Shown here one piece after another: positions 60,871-64,000 of a DNA stretch of 64,000 nt; the stretch's first letter is position 1; the number at the start of each line of letters is the position of its first letter. The translations under genes and the position numbers were made by a program. Below the pieces are notes generated by a model. That model had not been told where the DNA came from, did not search any database, and saw nothing but the letters and a program-made list of their open reading frames with translations. The DNA comes from Ephydatia muelleri (lineage: Eukaryota; Porifera; Demospongiae; Spongillida; Spongillidae): assembly GCA_013339895.1 (NCBI GenBank), contig JABACO010000018.1, forward strand, positions 925,453-989,452. Direction: 5' to 3'.

Positions 60871-62336
60871 ACATAATGGATTTAAAAAAAAAAAAACAAT
60901 CTTCAAGCAGCATTGCATTGAGACACAGTACATTTGTATTATTGAGTATACAGCTGTTTTGTGATGTGTATAATTATGGAGTTGGATTTTTGCAAGTGGA
61001 TACTGGTACGTTTGTACCATAATCATTCTTGTATTATACAGCATAATTAAATTGGCATGTATTATTCTTGTTTCTGGTTTAGTTCTTTTCCCCTCAACTT
61101 AACAGAATGGTTTTTACTCATTTGTATTTGATGTGCTTTCTCAGAAGACTGGCCTATTGCTTTCACAAAGTACATGGTCTACAAGTCTCTTGGCCCCCAA
61201 TGCTTACGATGTAGTGCAGGGTTGGAGTCCGAGGCTGATGATGTAATGGACTAATTGACATGGAATCTACCAACACAGCTATACTCAGAGTCATGCTAGT
61301 GTACACATGACAGCCAAATCCAACCTGAAGTAATACAAGTTGCCTATTGGTTTGGGTAGAACACCATAGCAACTACATATCCATGCAAGTACCAAACCAC
61401 CTCTATACATGTTGCTGTTGTCCCATTTAATCCTAATTAATGACGCAGTGCGCCATCTTCGTTGGCAATCACCCATAAGTCTACCTTCATTCTTTAGACA
61501 TCAAAATCATATATCCACTTCTGGTTGCAGTGGCTATCCAGTTCAAGAGGTCCTCAACTTTTGAACCATCAATACAACATACAAAAAGGGTTAAATGTGA
61601 CATTACAATTGCCTGGTGTTCATTTCATTGTGAAGCTGCATCATTGAATCGCTTTCCAGCAAAGCTTCCACATCCATTAGCCTCCTTGTGCAGTGTGCCA
61701 AATTAAATATTCCTCCCATATACTATAAATGCAGATGTAGCACACATATTCTTGTTTTGTTTTTTGTTTTTAAAGGCCAATATGTCATTGGGGTACAACA
61801 GCTAACCTTTATACATGAATGCCATTTTACCTAACTTCCCTATTACCTCTCAGATTTCAATTCCCCTTGATTCCACTTCAGGCCAGCATGGAGTTTCTCT
61901 GCTTCATCCACACACTCAACAAACCATCTTGGCTGCACAGTAGGTGTATGAGAATGCAAACCTGGAAGTGGGTTGGTCACCTGTTTCATTGCTGCGACCC
62001 CACCTTCTTTACTGTTCAAGGGATCCATGTGGCACGACTAGGGATCATGCATAATGCTGTAATCAATGCACAATATGTTACTGTAATTATATCTACTTTG
62101 CATTGCTTGAACCTCTCAAAATAGTCAGGATTGGGACTAGAATGAGCTGCACGCTCCACCAAATCCAGATTGCTGAATCACTGGCTGACCATGTTTATAA
62201 ATATTTCTAGGTGCTAGTTGAGTCATGGGGGGGGAAATATCATGGATGCAGATGCCTGCTGCTGCCGTTAGCATATGTACATATTGAATTCCACTTCTAC
62301 ATATCAGTCTCATTACATCAGAGTATTCAACACAGA
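60871..62336. other. Gene-poor spacer with a possible KH-exon relic
   Basis: The 3' flank of helicase copy 2 resembles that of copy 1 to about 61130. At 61138-61180 (-) a 40-bp stretch (agaagactggcctattgctt) matches the last exon of the KH paralogue at 63350-63395, so it is probably a broken exon. From 61.2 to 62.3 kb I see no supportable gene; short frames there lack partners. Confidence 0.4.
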
Positions 62337-62628
62337 ACATTCAGGTTCCCAGTGCCTGCAGACTTTCAGGTTCCCAGTGCCTGCAGACATTCGAGTTTCC
62401 AGTGCCTGCAGACCTTCAGGTTCCCAGTGCCTGCAGACCTTCAGGTTCCCAGTGCCTGCAGACCTTCAGGTTCCCAGTGCCTGCAGACCTTCAGGTTCCC
62501 AGTGCCTGCAGACCTTCAGGTTCCCAGTGCCTGCAGACCTTCAGGTTCCCAGTGCCTGCAGACCTTCAGGTTCCCAGTGCCTGCAGACCTTCAGGTTCCC
62601 AGTGCCTGCAGACCTTCAGGTTCCCAAC
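62337..62628. repeat. 25-bp minisatellite
   Basis: Twelve units of ttcaggttcccagtgcctgc plus agacc, with little variation. Repeat-derived frames (VPADLQVPSACRPSGSQ) are not genes. Confidence 0.95.
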
Positions 62629-63208
62629 CTGGAGTCAATACTATGCAATGTGTTCATCCATACTAGTCCTATCATCCTGAGCCAATAGATGCCTCTCTGA
62701 TTGCAGGATTGCTGGGCTGAAACTGCTGGGGGAGCTTCCAGCACTCCTCAGACTTCCTACTGGGGGAATGGGGGGGGAGGAGGGGGAGGGTGTATCCCTC
62801 CCTCCGCTCTCTGCCGGCCTCAGTGACCACTCTTTGAGTGCTTCCGACAGACAAAAGCACAATTACAAAGCAATGCAAAAATTGTTAATGTCAATTTTTG
62901 TTTGTGGCACTTAAGTTATGCTTCGTTTTCATTTTCGTTTGCCAAATTAAGATAATAATTACACTACATAATGTGAAGCGTTTTTAGCCATTTCTCAAGG
63001 TAGACCTCGAACAAAAAGTGGTCAGGCCGAGGCTCAAATCCTGACCCGTTCCGACAAGCCTGATACATGCTGCTGCTAAATTTCCGAAGGATTTCAACTC
63101 ACCTATACACAGACTCATAACTGCTCCCTCTATTAAAATTAAGCAAATGTTATTAAATAATACCAATATAAGAATGCAACATAGCATGGGTTTTCTTATT
63201 GAATAACA
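62629..63208. other. Spacer
   Basis: Downstream of the KH-C stop on the minus strand. It includes a G-rich stretch at 62760-62790. No gene is supported. Confidence 0.5.
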
Positions 63209-63406
63209 TTATTCTAATTGTTCGATTAGCCACTCCACATTTTGAAGAACATTTTGCAGGTCTTGATGGCTGATGAGGCTCTCTGGGGCCAAGGGGTGTA
63301 GCACGGCAGCATCAACCGAAGGATGCTTCATATAGATTGACAGAGCTTCCTCAGGAGACTGGCCTATAGCTTCTGCAAATGTACACTCCCACAGAATGTT
63401 ATTTAG
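63209..63406 (-). CDS. Last exon of a third KH-family paralogue (KH-C), partial
   Basis: Reverse-strand exon from 63406 (acceptor ttcattttcag at 63407-63417) to TAA 63211-63209, 65 residues plus stop. It aligns throughout with exon 9 of KH-A: LNNILWECTFAEAIGQSPEE against LSNVVWECAFGKAVGLSPEE, both ending in a WINEQL/WLIEQL helix. The earlier exons would lie right of the window. It is on the opposite strand and clearly more diverged than A and B are from each other. The intron before it begins with a minisatellite, as in KH-A. Confidence 0.78.
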   Translation of the reverse strand, partial: LNNILWECTFAEAIGQSPEEALSIYMKHPSVDAAVLHPLAPESLISHQDLQNVLQNVEWLIEQLE

Positions 63407-63644
63407 CTGAAAATGAACATGTGTCACAGTATTGCATACAACTATCCAATCTAAATGTACACTGTGGATGGGTGAGATTTAAAAAGCCTATGACTTTGTG
63501 CAGAATGTTATAAGTGAATGCAACGACAATGTATCAATCTCTCTCACATGTAAACTAAGCTACACTCTTTAGCTACACATGTCTGAAGGCAACATTCAAC
63601 ACAACATTACATTCAGTTCCACCCCAATCGCTGAAGCCCTCGGT

Positions 63645-64000
63645 GTCCCCAGTGCATGCAGGCCCCTGGGTTCCCTCCCATGCAGTGCATGCAGGCCCCT
63701 GGGTTCCCCCCCATGCAGTGCATGCAGGCCCTGGGTTCCCTGTGTGTGCAGGCCCCTGGGTTCCCCCCCATGCAGTGCATGCAGGCCCCTGGGTTCCCTC
63801 CCATGCAGTGCATGCAGGCCCCTGGGTTCCCTCCCATGCAGTGCATGCAGGCCTCTGGGTTCCTCCCATGCAGTGCATGCAGGCCCCTGGGTTCCCTCCC
63901 ATGCAGTGCATGCAGGCCCCTGGGTTCCCTCCCATGCAGTGCATGCAGGCCCCTGGGTTCCCTCCCATGCAGTGCATGCAGGCCCCTGGGTTCCCTCCCA
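63645..64000. repeat. 33-bp minisatellite, runs off the window
   Basis: Ten or more units of cagtgcatgcaggcccctgg plus gttccctcccatg, with one shortened unit near 63740. It probably lies in the intron upstream of the KH-C last exon (minus strand). Gly/Cys-rich frames are repeat artefacts. Confidence 0.95.

Noticed and set aside
61819-62124. Possible gene on either strand
   Set aside because: No paralogue, domain or consistent exon borders could be found.
62337-62628. Repeat protein with a VPADLQVPSACRPSGSQ unit
   Set aside because: Open in three frames of a 25-bp repeat, no flanking exon evidence.
63573-63977. Gly/Cys-rich repeat protein on the minus strand
   Set aside because: Open frames of a 33-bp minisatellite, probably an intron of KH-C.

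Overview
The window reads as nuclear DNA of an early-branching animal, most likely a sponge (inference). The reasons are spliced genes with short GT-AG introns, EDC4, a ZNFX1-type helicase joined to a Death domain, and a dense load of R2-like retroelements, foldback elements and minisatellites. No species can be named from sequence alone.

Layout. 590-9792 (+) holds the 3' part of EDC4, an mRNA-decapping scaffold; sixteen exons join in frame to at least 1084 codons. A 1.4 kb satellite of 14-bp units follows. 11.8-20.4 kb carries two head-to-tail copies of an unrecognised nine-exon gene with an N-terminal KH RNA-binding domain (KH-A, KH-B), a decayed exon of a further copy and a decayed R2-like fragment. 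21.1-32.6 kb holds copy 1 of a ZNFX1-like SF1 helicase with a C-terminal Death domain; its 3' exons are tandemly duplicated and both sets are broken. 32.7-45.0 kb is a same-strand cluster of R2-like retroelements ending in TAA repeats, one with an RT open frame of over 1120 codons, interrupted by a hAT remnant, a small MITE and an 806-bp foldback element. 45.2-52.3 kb is a 6.3 kb foldback element nested in an 0.8 kb relative, both with ATAT target duplications. 52.6-53.5 kb (-) encodes a 279-residue protein resembling the zinc-binding N-terminus of RAG1. It lies head to head, 540 bp away, with helicase copy 2 (53998-60870), fourteen exons that join without a break to 1548 residues. At the right edge (-) lies the last exon of a third KH-gene paralogue.

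How the parts may work together (inference). The KH genes and the helicase-Death genes are both duplicated and interleaved, and both have domains expected to bind RNA. Vertebrate ZNFX1 acts in antiviral RNA sensing, and a helicase carrying a death-fold domain has the same general plan as RIG-I-like receptors. The locus may therefore be an expanding innate-immune cluster. The retroelements and foldbacks account for most of the remaining sequence and several of the gene breaks.
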